64,000 bases of DNA. Source: Paenirhizobium daejeonense (GTDB lineage Bacteria; Pseudomonadota; Alphaproteobacteria; Rhizobiales; Rhizobiaceae). Both the position numbers and the translations under genes were made by a program. Location: the NCBI RefSeq assembly GCF_014280875.1, contig NZ_JACLAL010000002.1, positions 645,001-709,000 on the forward strand. Reading direction: 5' to 3'. This document shows positions 1 through 9,052 of this stretch, piece after piece (the first letter of the stretch is position 1; every line of letters starts with the position of its first letter). The notes under the pieces are model-generated. The model was not told where the DNA came from and searched no databases. It was given only the letters and a program-made list of their open reading frames with translations.

Positions 1-851
1 TCGAGCAGCGCCCGGAAACTCTTCAGGAATTCAACGTTTTCCGGCCGCGTCTTGTCATAGAGGTGGTTCTGCATCCCGTATGGATTGACGTCGGGCGCAT
101 CGAGGCCCGCATCGTCGCTATCGGGAGCATGAGGCGGGTTGTCCCTCAGTTTCTCGTCATGGAAATAGTAGTTCACCGTATCCAACCGGAAGCCATCGAC
201 ACCCCGTTCCAGCCAGAAGCGCACCGCCTTCAGGAGAGCGTCGCGCACCTCGGCATTGTGGAAGTTCAGATCCGGCTGCGAGGCGAGGAAGTTGTGCATG
301 TAATACTGCTTGCGCACGCCATCCCATTCCCATGCCGGCCCGCCGAACACCGAGAGCCAGTTGGTCGGCGCCGTGCCATCGGGCTTGGCCTCCGCCCAGA
401 CGAACCAGTCCGCCTTTGGATTGTCGCGGCTCGACCGGCTTTCCTTGAACCAGGGATGCTGGTCGGACGTATGCGACAACACCTGATCGATGATGATCTT
501 TAAGCCCAGCCGGTGCGCCTCGGCCATCATCGCATCGAAATCGGCGAGTGTCCCGAACATCGGATCGACGTCGCAGTAATCGGATACGTCATAGCCCATG
601 TCCGCCATCGGCGAGGTGAAGAAGGGCGACAGCCAGATCGCATCGACACCAAGCGATGCAATGTAGGGCAGCTTCTCGGCTACCCCCTTGAGGTCTCCGA
701 TGCCATCGCCATTGGTGTCCTGAAAGGACCGCGGATAGACCTGATAGATCACAGCCCCGCGCCACCAGTCGGCAGTGCCAACGCCAGATTTCGTCTTGTC
801 ATGAGCCTTGCTGGGGGCCTTGTTGGGGGCCTTGCTGTGACTTGAGGTCAT
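1..851 (-). CDS. aglA: alpha-glucosidase, GH13 family (5' part; runs off the left edge)
   Basis: Hydrolyses alpha-glucosidic bonds in sucrose/maltose/trehalose-type sugars, probably in the cytoplasm. About 283 residues from the start are visible; the C-terminal half lies outside the window. GH13 landmarks: WWRGAVIYQVYPRSF near residue 29, the NGDGIGDL calcium-type loop, and DGFRLDT carrying the catalytic Asp nucleophile near residue 217. The start ATG at 851 is followed by a low-complexity KAP/KAH lysine-rich leader of about 25 residues before the barrel. The GH13 call is firm. AglA-type specificity is inferred from rhizobial relatives, and none of the agl transporter genes is seen on the visible side. 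It is divergent from the dehydrogenase gene at 988. Confidence 0.85.
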   Translation of the reverse strand, partial: MTSSHSKAPNKAPSKAHDKTKSGVGTADWWRGAVIYQVYPRSFQDTNGDGIGDLKGVAEKLPYIASLGVDAIWLSPFFTSPMADMGYDVSDYCDVDPMFGTLADFDAMMAEAHRLGLKIIIDQVLSHTSDQHPWFKESRSSRDNPKADWFVWAEAKPDGTAPTNWLSVFGGPAWEWDGVRKQYYMHNFLASQPDLNFHNAEVRDALLKAVRFWLERGVDGFRLDTVNYYFHDEKLRDNPPHAPDSDDAGLDAPDVNPYGMQNHLYDKTRPENVEFLKSFRALL

Positions 852-987
852 GGAGAGTTCCTGAATGGAGTTTCCGGATCGGCGGGAATCGTGATCTGAA
901 TAGTACCGCCTCGCGACAAAAGGCCAAGCGGCGGCCGGGACCAATTCCATCGACGAGCGCCCACCGGGGAATATATCGGGGTAGAGG

Positions 988-1995
988 ATGAGCGAAACCG
1001 AAAGACTAACGCTTGAGGAAGCGGAAGCCCGCGTTGCCGCGGCCTGCCTCGGAGCCGGCGCAAGTCCGGCTGCTGCCGCGTCGCTCGCTCGGGCGACGAT
1101 ATCGGCCGAAGCGGCCGGCAACACCCCGGTCGGCTTCGCTCACCTCGTCGATTACCTCTCGGCGTTGGGCGAAGGCCGGATCAACGGCAACGCAGCACCC
1201 ATGATCACATCGCCCGCCCCCGCCCTCATCCGCTCGGATGCCGATGGCGGCATTGCCCAGCTCGGCTTCGACCTCGCATTCGACGATCTGGTCGAAAAGG
1301 CAAAAGGCCTTGGCATTGCCTTATTTACCCAGCGCAACAGCTTCACCTCGGGAGAACTCGGCTACTATCCGTTCCGGCTGGCGGAGCAAGGCCTCATGTC
1401 CTTCGCCTTCACCACCGGTCCCGCGCTGCTCACGGTGGAAGGCGCGTCGAGGCCGCTTTACTGCACCAACCCGATGGCCTTTGCCGCGCCCGCGGGCTCT
1501 TATGGTCCCCTCCTGATCGATCAGGCGTCGAGCAGCACGGCTTACGTCAATATCCGTAGCGCCGCCGAGCACAACGAAACCATTCCGCTTGGTTGGGCGG
1601 TCGATAGTAAGGGCCACCTGACCACCGATCCGCATGAGGCAATGCGCGGCGCACTTCTGGCCTTCGGCGGATCGCGCGGCGCCAACATCGCGCTGATGGT
1701 CGAAGTTCTGGCTTCCGGCCTTTCCGCCGCCAACTGGTCGATGGACGCGCCGTCTTTCACTGAAGGCGACCAGAGCCCCGGCGCGGGCCTCACCATCATC
1801 GCCATCGCACCCGCTCTTCTGGACGAGGATTTCGAAACGCGCCTCGAAGCCCAGCTGAAACGGCTGGCAGAGGAAGGCGTGCATGTGCCGGGTATGACCA
1901 AGGCGAAACGGATGAAGACTGCGGCATCCACAGGCATCACCGTCGGGAAATCCCTCATGGCCCGCATCGACGGATGCGTGCCCCACCGCGGCTGA
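988..1995 (+). CDS. Ldh-family NAD(P)H-dependent oxidoreductase (malate/L-lactate/ureidoglycolate dehydrogenase type)
   Basis: A 335-residue protein of the Ldh_2 fold, which has no classical Rossmann GxGxxG. Family features visible: an N-terminal helical segment (LTLEEAEARVAAACL), GFAHLVDYL with the conserved His, NSFTSGELGYYPFRLAEQG and a TNPMAFAAP block. Members reduce 2-oxo or cyclic imino acids, such as malate, L-lactate, ureidoglycolate or delta1-pyrroline-2-carboxylate. The substrate cannot be told from sequence. Purine catabolism genes further right make ureidoglycolate conceivable, but they lie more than 11 kb away, and delta1-pyrroline-2-carboxylate reductase is equally possible. It is divergent from the alpha-glucosidase, with about 135 bp between the starts. 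Confidence 0.8.
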   Translation: MSETERLTLEEAEARVAAACLGAGASPAAAASLARATISAEAAGNTPVGFAHLVDYLSALGEGRINGNAAPMITSPAPALIRSDADGGIAQLGFDLAFDDLVEKAKGLGIALFTQRNSFTSGELGYYPFRLAEQGLMSFAFTTGPALLTVEGASRPLYCTNPMAFAAPAGSYGPLLIDQASSSTAYVNIRSAAEHNETIPLGWAVDSKGHLTTDPHEAMRGALLAFGGSRGANIALMVEVLASGLSAANWSMDAPSFTEGDQSPGAGLTIIAIAPALLDEDFETRLEAQLKRLAEEGVHVPGMTKAKRMKTAASTGITVGKSLMARIDGCVPHRG

Positions 1996-2142
1996 CATCA
2001 ACCTGTAATACTACCATCACATAAAGCCGGGGAACGAAGAAAGCGGGAGTCGCATGACCGCGCTCCCTGATGTGCGGGCTGCCGCGCGGCGATCATCCGG
2101 GCGAAAGAACGGGGCGCGGCCGATCCCGGAGGTGGCGAGAAC

Positions 2143-3210
2143 ATGCCCAGACTGACCATCGTGACCGATGCCTGGCATCCGCAGGTGAATGGGGTGGTGC
2201 GTTCCATCGAGAACACCAACCGCGAACTGGCGGCAATGGGCGTCGAGGTGTCGATGCTGACGCCCCAACCCTTCCCCAGCATTCCGATGCCGACCTATCC
2301 GGAAATCCGCCTTTCGCTCGCCCGCTACACTCAGGTCGCCCGCTTCATCGAGGACCACAAACCGGACTACATGCACATCGCCACCGAAGGCCCGCTCGGG
2401 CTGTGGGCCCGTCGCTGGTGTCTCAGGCATGGCATGCCCTTCTCCACCAGCTATCACACTCGCTTTCCAGAATATGTCGCGGCACGCGCGCCGATCCCGG
2501 TGTCCTGGCTCTATGCCTATGTCCGCTGGTTCCACAATCGCGGTGGAGCCTGCATGGTCGCAACCGAAAGCCTGCGCCGCGAACTCTCGGAAAAGGGCCT
2601 GAACAACCTCTGCCTCTGGAGCCGCGGCATCGACACCACACTTTTCCGCCCGCGCCCAAGGCAGGAGAACCCGATGAACCTGCCGCGCCCGATCTTCATG
2701 ACGGTCGGTCGCGTGGCGGTGGAAAAGAACCTGCCGGCCTTCCTCGATCTCGACCTGCCGGGTTCAAAGGTGGTGGTCGGCGACGGCCCCGCCCGCGCCG
2801 AGCTTGAAGCCCACTATCCGCACGTCCATTTCACCGGCGTGAAGACCGGCGAGGATCTCGCCGAAACCTATGCCCAGGCCGACGTCTTTGTGTTCCCCTC
2901 GAAGACCGACACCTTCGGCAACACCATCCTCGAGGCCATGGCCTCCGGTGTTCCGGTCGCAGCCTTCCCCGTCACCGGTCCGGTCGATATCATTCCGGCG
3001 GAGAGCGAAGCGGGCGCGCTGGACGACAACCTGAAAAACGCCTGCCTGAAGGCGCTCGACTGTTCGCGGGAGAAGGCGCGTGCGCTTGCCGAAACCTTCT
3101 CGTGGCAATCCGCTACGACCCAGTTTCTCGACAACGTCATCGAGGCGAAGACGCAGGCCCGACGCAAGCGTCTGCCACTGCGCCAGTCCGGCCGCCAACT
3201 CGGCGCCTGA
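2143..3210 (+). CDS. glycosyltransferase family 4 (GT-B fold)
   Basis: A 355-residue GT4 enzyme, probably transferring a sugar to a lipid or polysaccharide acceptor at the inner face of the cytoplasmic membrane. It opens with TIVTDAWHPQVNGVVRS, typical of glycolipid and phosphatidylinositol-mannosyl type GT4 enzymes, has the linker TVGRVAVEKNL near residue 185, and ends with the donor-binding EX7E motif (FGNTILEAMASGVP) near residue 265. Relatives in rhizobia include glycolipid synthases acting on diacylglycerol; that assignment is inference. The gene is convergent with der, with about 9 bp between the stops. Confidence 0.8.
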   Translation: MPRLTIVTDAWHPQVNGVVRSIENTNRELAAMGVEVSMLTPQPFPSIPMPTYPEIRLSLARYTQVARFIEDHKPDYMHIATEGPLGLWARRWCLRHGMPFSTSYHTRFPEYVAARAPIPVSWLYAYVRWFHNRGGACMVATESLRRELSEKGLNNLCLWSRGIDTTLFRPRPRQENPMNLPRPIFMTVGRVAVEKNLPAFLDLDLPGSKVVVGDGPARAELEAHYPHVHFTGVKTGEDLAETYAQADVFVFPSKTDTFGNTILEAMASGVPVAAFPVTGPVDIIPAESEAGALDDNLKNACLKALDCSREKARALAETFSWQSATTQFLDNVIEAKTQARRKRLPLRQSGRQLGA

Positions 3211-3219
3211 TCAGAAAGA

Positions 3220-4644
3220 TCAGCGCTTCTTCTTGCGGTTTTCGAACGGGTTGTCCGATGCCTTGAAGTGAATGCGGATCGGCACGCCGGGCAACTGGAA
3301 ATCGTTGCGCAGGCCGTTCGTCAGGTAACGCACATAGGATTCCGGCAGCGCATCGGCGCGCGTGCAGGAAACCATGAAGGCCGGCGGACGCGCCTTCACC
3401 TGCGTCATGTACTTGAGCTTGATGCGCCGGCCGGAAACTGCCGGTGGCGGATGCTGGATCTGCTGATGCTCCAGCCAGCGGTTGAGCTTGGCGGTCGAGA
3501 TGCGACGGTTCCACACGCGGTCGGTGTCGATGATGTTCTGCATCAGCTTGTCGAGACCGTAGCCGGTCTGGCCGGAAATCGGCACGGCGCGGATACCACG
3601 GGCCTGCGGCAGCAGGCGCTCGGTCTTCTCGCGCAGGTCGGCAAGCACGGCCTGCGGATCTTCCACAAGGTCCCACTTGTTGAAGGCGAGCACGGCGGCG
3701 CGGCCTTCGCGCAGCACCAGATCGGCGATCTGCAGGTCCTGTTTTTCGAACGGGATGGTGGCGTCGAACACAATCACCACCGTTTCGGCAAAGCGGATGG
3801 CGCGCAGCGCATCGGCAACGGAGAGCTTTTCCAGCTTTTCCTGCACCTTCGCCTTGCGTCGCATACCGGCGGTGTCGAACATCTTGATGGTACGACCGCG
3901 CCAGTCCCATTCGACGGAAATGCTGTCGCGGGTGATGCCGGCCTCAGGTCCCGTCAGCAGGCGGTCTTCGCCGAGGAACCGGTTGATGAGCGTCGACTTG
4001 CCAGCATTCGGACGACCGACGATCGCCACGCGCAGCGGCTTGGTCTCGTCGTATTCGGGCTCTTCCTCTTCGTCGCCCTCTTCGAGGCCGCCCGGTGCAA
4101 GCGAGACATTGGTTTCCGCCTCGTCAATCTCTTCCGGGAAAGCGCGCTCTTCGCCGATCGCCGCAACGATGGCGTCGCGCAAGTCGATCATGCCCTGCCC
4201 ATGCTCCGCCGAAATCGGGCAAGGCTCGCCAAGGCCGAGCGTGAAGGCGTCATAGAAACCGCCGTCAGAGCCGCGGGCTTCGGACTTGTTGGCAACGAGA
4301 ACAACAGGCTTGCCGCTGCGGCGCAGGAGTTCACCGAACGTCTTGTCGAGCGGCGTCAGGCCGGACTTGGCATCGACCACGAACAGCGTCAGGTCCGCTT
4401 CGTCGATGGCCGCCTCGGTCTGCGCGCGCATGCGGCCTTCAAGCGTGTCGGGACCGGTCTCTTCAAGACCGGCGGTATCGATGATCGTGAAACGCAGATC
4501 GATGAGCTTGGCGTCGCCCGGCCGGCGATCACGCGTCACGCCGGGCGTGTCGTCGACAAGCGCCAGCTTCTTTCCAACCAGACGGTTGAAAAGCGTGGAC
4601 TTGCCGACATTCGGACGGCCGACGATGGCGACGGTGAAGCTCAT
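3220..4644 (-). CDS. der: ribosome biogenesis GTPase Der (EngA)
   Basis: An essential tandem-domain GTPase for late 50S ribosomal subunit assembly; 474 residues, the normal family length. First G domain: GRPNVGKST at about residues 8-16, DTAGLEE, NKSE. An acidic linker follows ([13 protein letters not shown], about 190-202). Second G domain: GRPNAGKST near 210, DTAGMRR, NKWD. The C-terminal KH-like domain ends in a basic tail (FENRKKKR). The start ATG at 4644 lies 38 bp after the stop of the YfgM-like gene, so the two are probably co-transcribed, an order also seen as YfgM/BamB-Der in other proteobacteria. Confidence 0.97.
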   Translation of the reverse strand: MSFTVAIVGRPNVGKSTLFNRLVGKKLALVDDTPGVTRDRRPGDAKLIDLRFTIIDTAGLEETGPDTLEGRMRAQTEAAIDEADLTLFVVDAKSGLTPLDKTFGELLRRSGKPVVLVANKSEARGSDGGFYDAFTLGLGEPCPISAEHGQGMIDLRDAIVAAIGEERAFPEEIDEAETNVSLAPGGLEEGDEEEEPEYDETKPLRVAIVGRPNAGKSTLINRFLGEDRLLTGPEAGITRDSISVEWDWRGRTIKMFDTAGMRRKAKVQEKLEKLSVADALRAIRFAETVVIVFDATIPFEKQDLQIADLVLREGRAAVLAFNKWDLVEDPQAVLADLREKTERLLPQARGIRAVPISGQTGYGLDKLMQNIIDTDRVWNRRISTAKLNRWLEHQQIQHPPPAVSGRRIKLKYMTQVKARPPAFMVSCTRADALPESYVRYLTNGLRNDFQLPGVPIRIHFKASDNPFENRKKKR

Positions 4645-4682
4645 GCGGTTTTATCCTTCCGGGCGAAAGCGCCCAAAACGGC

Positions 4683-5354
4683 TCAGGGCGCCTTGCCGGA
4701 GGCGATGATGTTGTCGAGCAGCATGCGGGCCCGGTTCGCCACGTTGCGCGGAGCTTCCGCGTCTTCGGTGATCTGTTCGAACCATTCGCGCGCGCGCGCC
4801 ATGTCGCCGGCCTTGTAGGCGGCAAGCCCAAGCGCTTCGCGAGCCGAATGGCGCATCGCGTCGGTCGGGGTTGCCATGGCTTCCACCTCGGCGGAAACCT
4901 GCTCATAGGTGCCCGCGTCGATCAGCAGCCATGCAGCGCGCATATGCGCCACATCGCGGATCACCTGCGGAACGGAATTATCCTTGCCGATTTCGGTAAA
5001 GGCGGCAATTGCCGCGGCGGCATCGCCCTTCTGTGCCTGAACGGTGGCCGAACGCATGCGCGCCAGAACAGCATAGGCGCCGTAGCCGTCCTTCTCCAGG
5101 GCGGCAAGCGCCGCGGTGGCCTCGTCGTTCTTGCCTTCGTTGGCAAGGGTCAGTGCGGCAAGGAACTGGTCGCCAGCGCCCGACGAGCGGTGGGAATGCC
5201 AGTATTCATAGCCGCGATAACCCGCGGTGCCGAGAACGATCAGGAGAGCAGCACCAATGATGACCGGTGCGAATTTCCGCCAGGCCATCTTGACCTGCTC
5301 CGAACGGAGCTCGTCATTGACTTCGCGAATAAAGCTGTCGTTGTTATCCACCAT
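4683..5354 (-). CDS. YfgM-like tetratricopeptide-repeat membrane protein
   Basis: A 223-residue inner-membrane protein with a short cytoplasmic N terminus (about 28 residues), one transmembrane helix (FAPVIIGAALLIVLGTAGY) and a periplasmic TPR-like helical domain. E. coli YfgM associates with the SecYEG/PpiD translocon and hands on periplasmic clients. That role is known for the family and inferred here. It is placed just upstream of der on the same strand. It is weakly conserved outside the membrane segment and the helical repeats, so the family call rests on architecture plus the der neighbour. Confidence 0.8.
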   Translation of the reverse strand: MVDNNDSFIREVNDELRSEQVKMAWRKFAPVIIGAALLIVLGTAGYRGYEYWHSHRSSGAGDQFLAALTLANEGKNDEATAALAALEKDGYGAYAVLARMRSATVQAQKGDAAAAIAAFTEIGKDNSVPQVIRDVAHMRAAWLLIDAGTYEQVSAEVEAMATPTDAMRHSAREALGLAAYKAGDMARAREWFEQITEDAEAPRNVANRARMLLDNIIASGKAP

Positions 5355-5410
5355 GTCTCGTTCCGGAAGGCCGGCCTTTCAACTGCATTCTGCTGCGTAA
5401 GCGGCCTTCC

Positions 5411-5450
5411 TAGAGCAAAGGATGCTCAAATGGAAGCATCCTTTGCGGTC
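5411..5450. repeat. intergenic palindrome between the YfgM-like gene and NnrU
   Basis: A perfect 12-bp inverted repeat: GCAAAGGATGCT at 5415-5426 and AGCATCCTTTGC at 5435-5446, with an 8-nt loop. It is preceded by TAGA, as in rhizobial TAGAGCA-type intergenic repeats. It lies in the 137-bp gap after the NnrU stop and could act as a transcription stop, although no strong T-run follows on either strand. Confidence 0.55.
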
Positions 5451-5491
5451 ACAAGGGCGGCACCGGCGGGGAAAATGCCCCAAACCGGGCA

Positions 5492-6070
5492 TTACATCGG
5501 GATGGGAGCCACGCCGATCAGCCACAGGTGGAGCTTCCAGACGAACAGCGCCCAGATCACCGCACCCACGCCGATGGCGATCACGTCGTACTTTGCCGAA
5601 ACGAAAGCACGCGGCGTGACGAGGCCTGCTCGCTCCCGGCGCTTCAGCGCAATGCGCAGGATGACGCCCCAGGCGAGGAACGAGCCGAATAGCAGCACGG
5701 AAGCAAGATCGCCATTGGCGAGCAGATGGGCGAAGGCCCAGATCTTTACGCCGAGGATCATCGGATGCTTGGTCTTCGTCGCGATATAGCCTGCGGGAAG
5801 TTCGGCGGCGGCAAGACAGATCATCGACAACAGCATCAAAGTCACGGTGAGATGCGACATGCCGGCCGGCGGGAACCAGAGATTGATGGTCGGCGAAATC
5901 GACCATCCATAGATCAGAACGACAATCGAGACGATGCTGACGAGGGAATAGATGCCCTTCCAGCCATTTTCGCCGAACTTGTCGACCATTCCCGATCTGA
6001 AAGCCGGGGCAACGACCCGAACCAGATGCAGGCCAAGAAACAGGATGATCCCGAGAATCAGGATTGCCAT
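5492..6070 (-). CDS. NnrU family integral membrane protein
   Basis: A 192-residue polytopic membrane protein with about five or six hydrophobic segments, beginning MAILILGIILFLGLHLVRV. NnrU family hallmarks are the N-terminal GLHLVR, the GWKGIYSLVSI block and KTKHPMILGVKIWAFAHLLANGD with conserved histidines. The original NnrU is linked to nitric oxide/nitrite metabolism in Rhodobacter, and relatives take part in carotenoid (15-cis-zeta-carotene) isomerisation. No denitrification or carotenoid genes are in the window, so the role here is open. Confidence 0.85.
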   Translation of the reverse strand: MAILILGIILFLGLHLVRVVAPAFRSGMVDKFGENGWKGIYSLVSIVSIVVLIYGWSISPTINLWFPPAGMSHLTVTLMLLSMICLAAAELPAGYIATKTKHPMILGVKIWAFAHLLANGDLASVLLFGSFLAWGVILRIALKRRERAGLVTPRAFVSAKYDVIAIGVGAVIWALFVWKLHLWLIGVAPIPM

Positions 6071-6197
6071 CGATAAGACCTCGTCTTGATAATGTTCATC
6101 ATGGAATAGTGATCTCCGTCGTCAATTTCCAGTGTGTTCAAAGCTTCGCCGCATTTGGATGACAGGACGCCCGCTTGATTTGATTACGGGTTCCAGC

Positions 6198-7247
6198 ATG
6201 CTTCGTTCGTCCGCCATCCTTTCGCTCGCCTTTTTCCTGCCTCTGCCGCTGATGGCCGAGCCGCTTCAGGAGGCCGGGCAGAAGGCAGACCAGACAGCAT
6301 CAGTCCCGCAGGAACAGGCGACGCCCGCCCAGGAAAAGCCGAAGCAACTGCTGCTGATCTCCTTCGACGGCGCTCATGACAACGCGCTGTGGACGAAGAG
6401 CCGCGATATCGCGCGGCGCGCCAACAACGCCCACTTCACCTATTTCCTCTCCTGCACCACGCTCATTCCGCGCTCTGCCTCCAAGGGTTATCAAGCGCCG
6501 GGCAAGAAGGCCGGCCGTTCCAATGTCGGCTTCGCGCCGACTGTGGAAGACGTGACGACCCGGCTCGACAATCTGTGGAATGCCCACCTTGAAGGCCACG
6601 AGATCGGCAGCCATGTCTGCGGCCACTTCGATGGCAAGGATTGGTCGAAGGCCGACTGGCTTTCGGAATTTTCCACCTTCCGCACGACACTCGCCAATGC
6701 ATGGAAGGCGAACGGCGTGGGGGACAAGGAGCCCCAGGGCTGGCAGGATTTCGCCGCCCACGGCGTCAAGGGCGTCCGCGCGCCCTATCTTTCCGCCCCG
6801 GACAGCCTCGTCGAAGCCGAGAAGGCCTTCGGCTTCGCTTTCGACGCAAGCCTCGTGACCAAGGGACCGGCCCTGCCGCAGCAGGATGGTTCGGTCACCC
6901 GCTTCGGCCTGCCACTTATTCCCGAAGGACCACAGAACCGCCGCATCATCGGCATGGACTACAATCTCTTCGTTCGCCACTCCGCCGGCATCGACAACCC
7001 ATCCCGTTCGCAGGAATTCGAGGAACGCACCTATGCGGCCTTCAAGTCGGCCTTCGAAGACCAGTACAATGGCGAACGCATCCCGGTTCAGTTCGGCTTC
7101 CATTTCGTGGAGATGAACGCCGGCGCCTACTGGCGCGCCATGGAACGGCTGGTCACCGACGTCTGTCAGCGGACGGATGTCGCCTGTGTCAGCTATTCTG
7201 AGGCGATGGATATCCTGGCGAAGCGGCAGGCGCCTCCCCGTTCCTGA
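6198..7247 (+). CDS. secreted polysaccharide deacetylase-like protein
   Basis: About 349 residues from ATG 6198, which begins a clear signal peptide (MLRSSAILSLAFFLPLPLMA, then EP). An in-frame ATG at 6132 would add 22 residues that hide the signal, so 6198 is preferred. The mature protein has the NodB-like fold: LLLISFDGAHDN (first Asp of the metal site), GHEIGSHVCGHFDG (the second-motif H-x3-H region), and GVKGVRAPYL (arginine motif). Members remove N- or O-acyl groups from polysaccharides in the envelope. The long form with inserted loops resembles uncharacterised fungal-like and rhizobial deacetylases. Substrate unknown. Confidence 0.82.
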   Translation: MLRSSAILSLAFFLPLPLMAEPLQEAGQKADQTASVPQEQATPAQEKPKQLLLISFDGAHDNALWTKSRDIARRANNAHFTYFLSCTTLIPRSASKGYQAPGKKAGRSNVGFAPTVEDVTTRLDNLWNAHLEGHEIGSHVCGHFDGKDWSKADWLSEFSTFRTTLANAWKANGVGDKEPQGWQDFAAHGVKGVRAPYLSAPDSLVEAEKAFGFAFDASLVTKGPALPQQDGSVTRFGLPLIPEGPQNRRIIGMDYNLFVRHSAGIDNPSRSQEFEERTYAAFKSAFEDQYNGERIPVQFGFHFVEMNAGAYWRAMERLVTDVCQRTDVACVSYSEAMDILAKRQAPPRS

Positions 7248-7625
7248 CCGTTCCTGACGCCGGGCGAGGATAACTCCCGCCCCTTCCCGAAAAATACTCC
7301 AGCATCATCAAGCGCTTGACGAGAGCGCCCCCTCTATGGCGTCCCCGTGCGACCGCAATCGCCTAACCTGATGAAGCCATCGGATGGGAAACCGGCTTCG
7401 CGAACCGGCGCACCAAGGATCATGAACCGGTTGCCGATGGCGGCTGCAATCAAGGTCTTTCGGAACCCTGCGACGATAACCGAGGACCGAGGCGAAGATT
7501 GTAGCCGGGGCAGGCGGAACGCCTGATACCAATACCCAAGTTCAACCCCGCCTGCCCTTCTCCCAAAACAAAACCGCGCCGGAGTGATCCGACGCGGCTG
7601 AAGGTGCTGACGAAGCAAGTACCGA
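7248..7625. other. gene-free 378-bp interval with strong secondary structure; possible small RNA
   Basis: No convincing ORF. The interval has a nested stem: GCCATCGG 7376-7383 with CCGATGGC 7434-7441, enclosing AACCGG 7390-7395 with CCGGTT 7427-7432. It also has a perfect 10-bp inverted repeat, GGGCAGGCGG 7508-7517 with CCGCCTGCCC 7548-7557, and finally the bacA terminator at 7565-7597. The first two could be folds of a plus-strand non-coding RNA of roughly 200-250 nt. No recognised RNA family was identified by eye. Confidence 0.35.
7565..7597 (-). terminator. rho-independent terminator of bacA
   Basis: A minus-strand hairpin with a 10-bp stem (CCGCGTCGGA with TCCGGCGCGG, one mismatch) and a 4-nt loop, followed by TTTTGTTTT. 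It lies 29 bp after the bacA stop. Confidence 0.88.
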
Positions 7626-8903
7626 TCAGTGCTTGTTCGCCTCGATCTCGCCGAACTGCTGTTCGCGCTCGAGATATTTCTGGTCGATTTCCGGTAGCGC
7701 CTCATTGTCGATCGCGGCTTCGAATGTGCGCAGACGTTTGTAGATCGAAAGCAGCTCGACGATCGTCGGCCACACGTTGACGAGATACTGGAACGAGTTC
7801 GACACCTGACCAAAGGCGGTCGCGATCTGCTGGTAGATACCATAGGTGATCTTCACCGCGACGATGGTCGGCACCAGCATGAAGATCAGGAACAGCGCGT
7901 CGGCCTGATTGTAGAACGACCGCGCCAGGTTGAAGTAGGTGTAGTGGAAATAGAGGCGGAAATAGTTTTTCCGCACATTGGAGAAGAGCTCGGCAACGGT
8001 CAGCGGCTGGGCCCTGTCCGCATGATCCTCGCCATAGACGAGTTCCTTGCGGTAGGCCGCCTCGACACGCTGGTTGCGGAATTCGAGACCCGGCAGCTTG
8101 ATGCCGACAAGCGCCAGCAGGCCGGTACCGAAGACGGACCAGACCAGCGCCAGCCAGAACAGGCTGTGAGGAATCTGGCCGATGATCGGCAGATCGGTCA
8201 CATATTTCGACAGCACGAACAGGATCGGCAGGAAGGCGACGAGGTTCATCACCGCATCGATCAGGCTGACGCCCAGTCCTTCGAAGGTGGTGGCGAAGCG
8301 CATGGTGTCTTCCTGCACACGCTGGGACGCGCCTTCGATATGACGGACCTTCTGCCACTTCGACATGTAGTAGTTGTTCATCGCGGAGCGCCAACGGAAC
8401 ACATAGTGGCTGACGAAGAAACGCACCACGACGAAGACCGCCACGTTCAAGAAGGCAATGCTCCAGAACGTGATCATCAGGCTGTAGAAGTCCCATTCCG
8501 TGATGCCGGGCTTGCCGGTCAGTGCGTTCTGCAAGAGGTCGCCGAAGGGACGGCGCCAGTTGTTGAGCAGCACCGACACCTGAACGTCGAAATAGGTGGT
8601 GAAGATGATGAAGTAGGATCCCCAGATCGCCCAGTGCCGCCAGGGATGATCCTTGGCGTAATATTCCCAGAACAGGCCGAAGACCGCCGCCCACGCTGCC
8701 GCATAGAGGTAGAACCACAGGTAGTCGGTGGTGATGAAGAAGCTCAGGTTGATGATCGGTTCTGCATCTTCCGGCATCGGCTGGAAGCCGAGTGCCGCAC
8801 CCATCTGCGCGCCCGCCAGATACCAGATGAGGATGGCAAGCAGGGTCCAGATGGCAAAGGATGAGAAGAACAGTTTCGGTTTGGGAAAGAAGGATTGAAA
8901 CAC
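7626..8903 (-). CDS. bacA: peptide antibiotic transporter BacA/SbmA
   Basis: A 425-residue proton-driven peptide transporter of the inner membrane, close to the usual BacA length (about 420). It opens [15 protein letters not shown] and carries seven to eight hydrophobic segments, with the family blocks [25 protein letters not shown] and [15 protein letters not shown]. BacA imports proline-rich and NCR peptides, is needed for chronic intracellular infection in Sinorhizobium and Brucella, and affects very-long-chain fatty acid content of lipid A through the related BclA/BacA activity. A strong terminator follows. It is a single-gene unit. Confidence 0.96.
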   Translation of the reverse strand: MFQSFFPKPKLFFSSFAIWTLLAILIWYLAGAQMGAALGFQPMPEDAEPIINLSFFITTDYLWFYLYAAAWAAVFGLFWEYYAKDHPWRHWAIWGSYFIIFTTYFDVQVSVLLNNWRRPFGDLLQNALTGKPGITEWDFYSLMITFWSIAFLNVAVFVVVRFFVSHYVFRWRSAMNNYYMSKWQKVRHIEGASQRVQEDTMRFATTFEGLGVSLIDAVMNLVAFLPILFVLSKYVTDLPIIGQIPHSLFWLALVWSVFGTGLLALVGIKLPGLEFRNQRVEAAYRKELVYGEDHADRAQPLTVAELFSNVRKNYFRLYFHYTYFNLARSFYNQADALFLIFMLVPTIVAVKITYGIYQQIATAFGQVSNSFQYLVNVWPTIVELLSIYKRLRTFEAAIDNEALPEIDQKYLEREQQFGEIEANKH

Positions 8904-9052
8904 GGGGCAGGCTGCTTTCTCGGCGTGAAACGGGAGGGCGTTTGAAACCCGGTCTGTCGCGCGAAATTAGGGCAGAACAAAGAACCCGGCAACGCCATTA
9001 CCAAAATGTAACCGGACCGGCCAAAGCCAATTCACAGCTTAGCCGCGACGGC

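Noticed and set aside
3268..4818. 516-codon plus-strand frame opposite der
   Set aside because: Antisense shadow of the der gene; His/Arg-rich with no motif.
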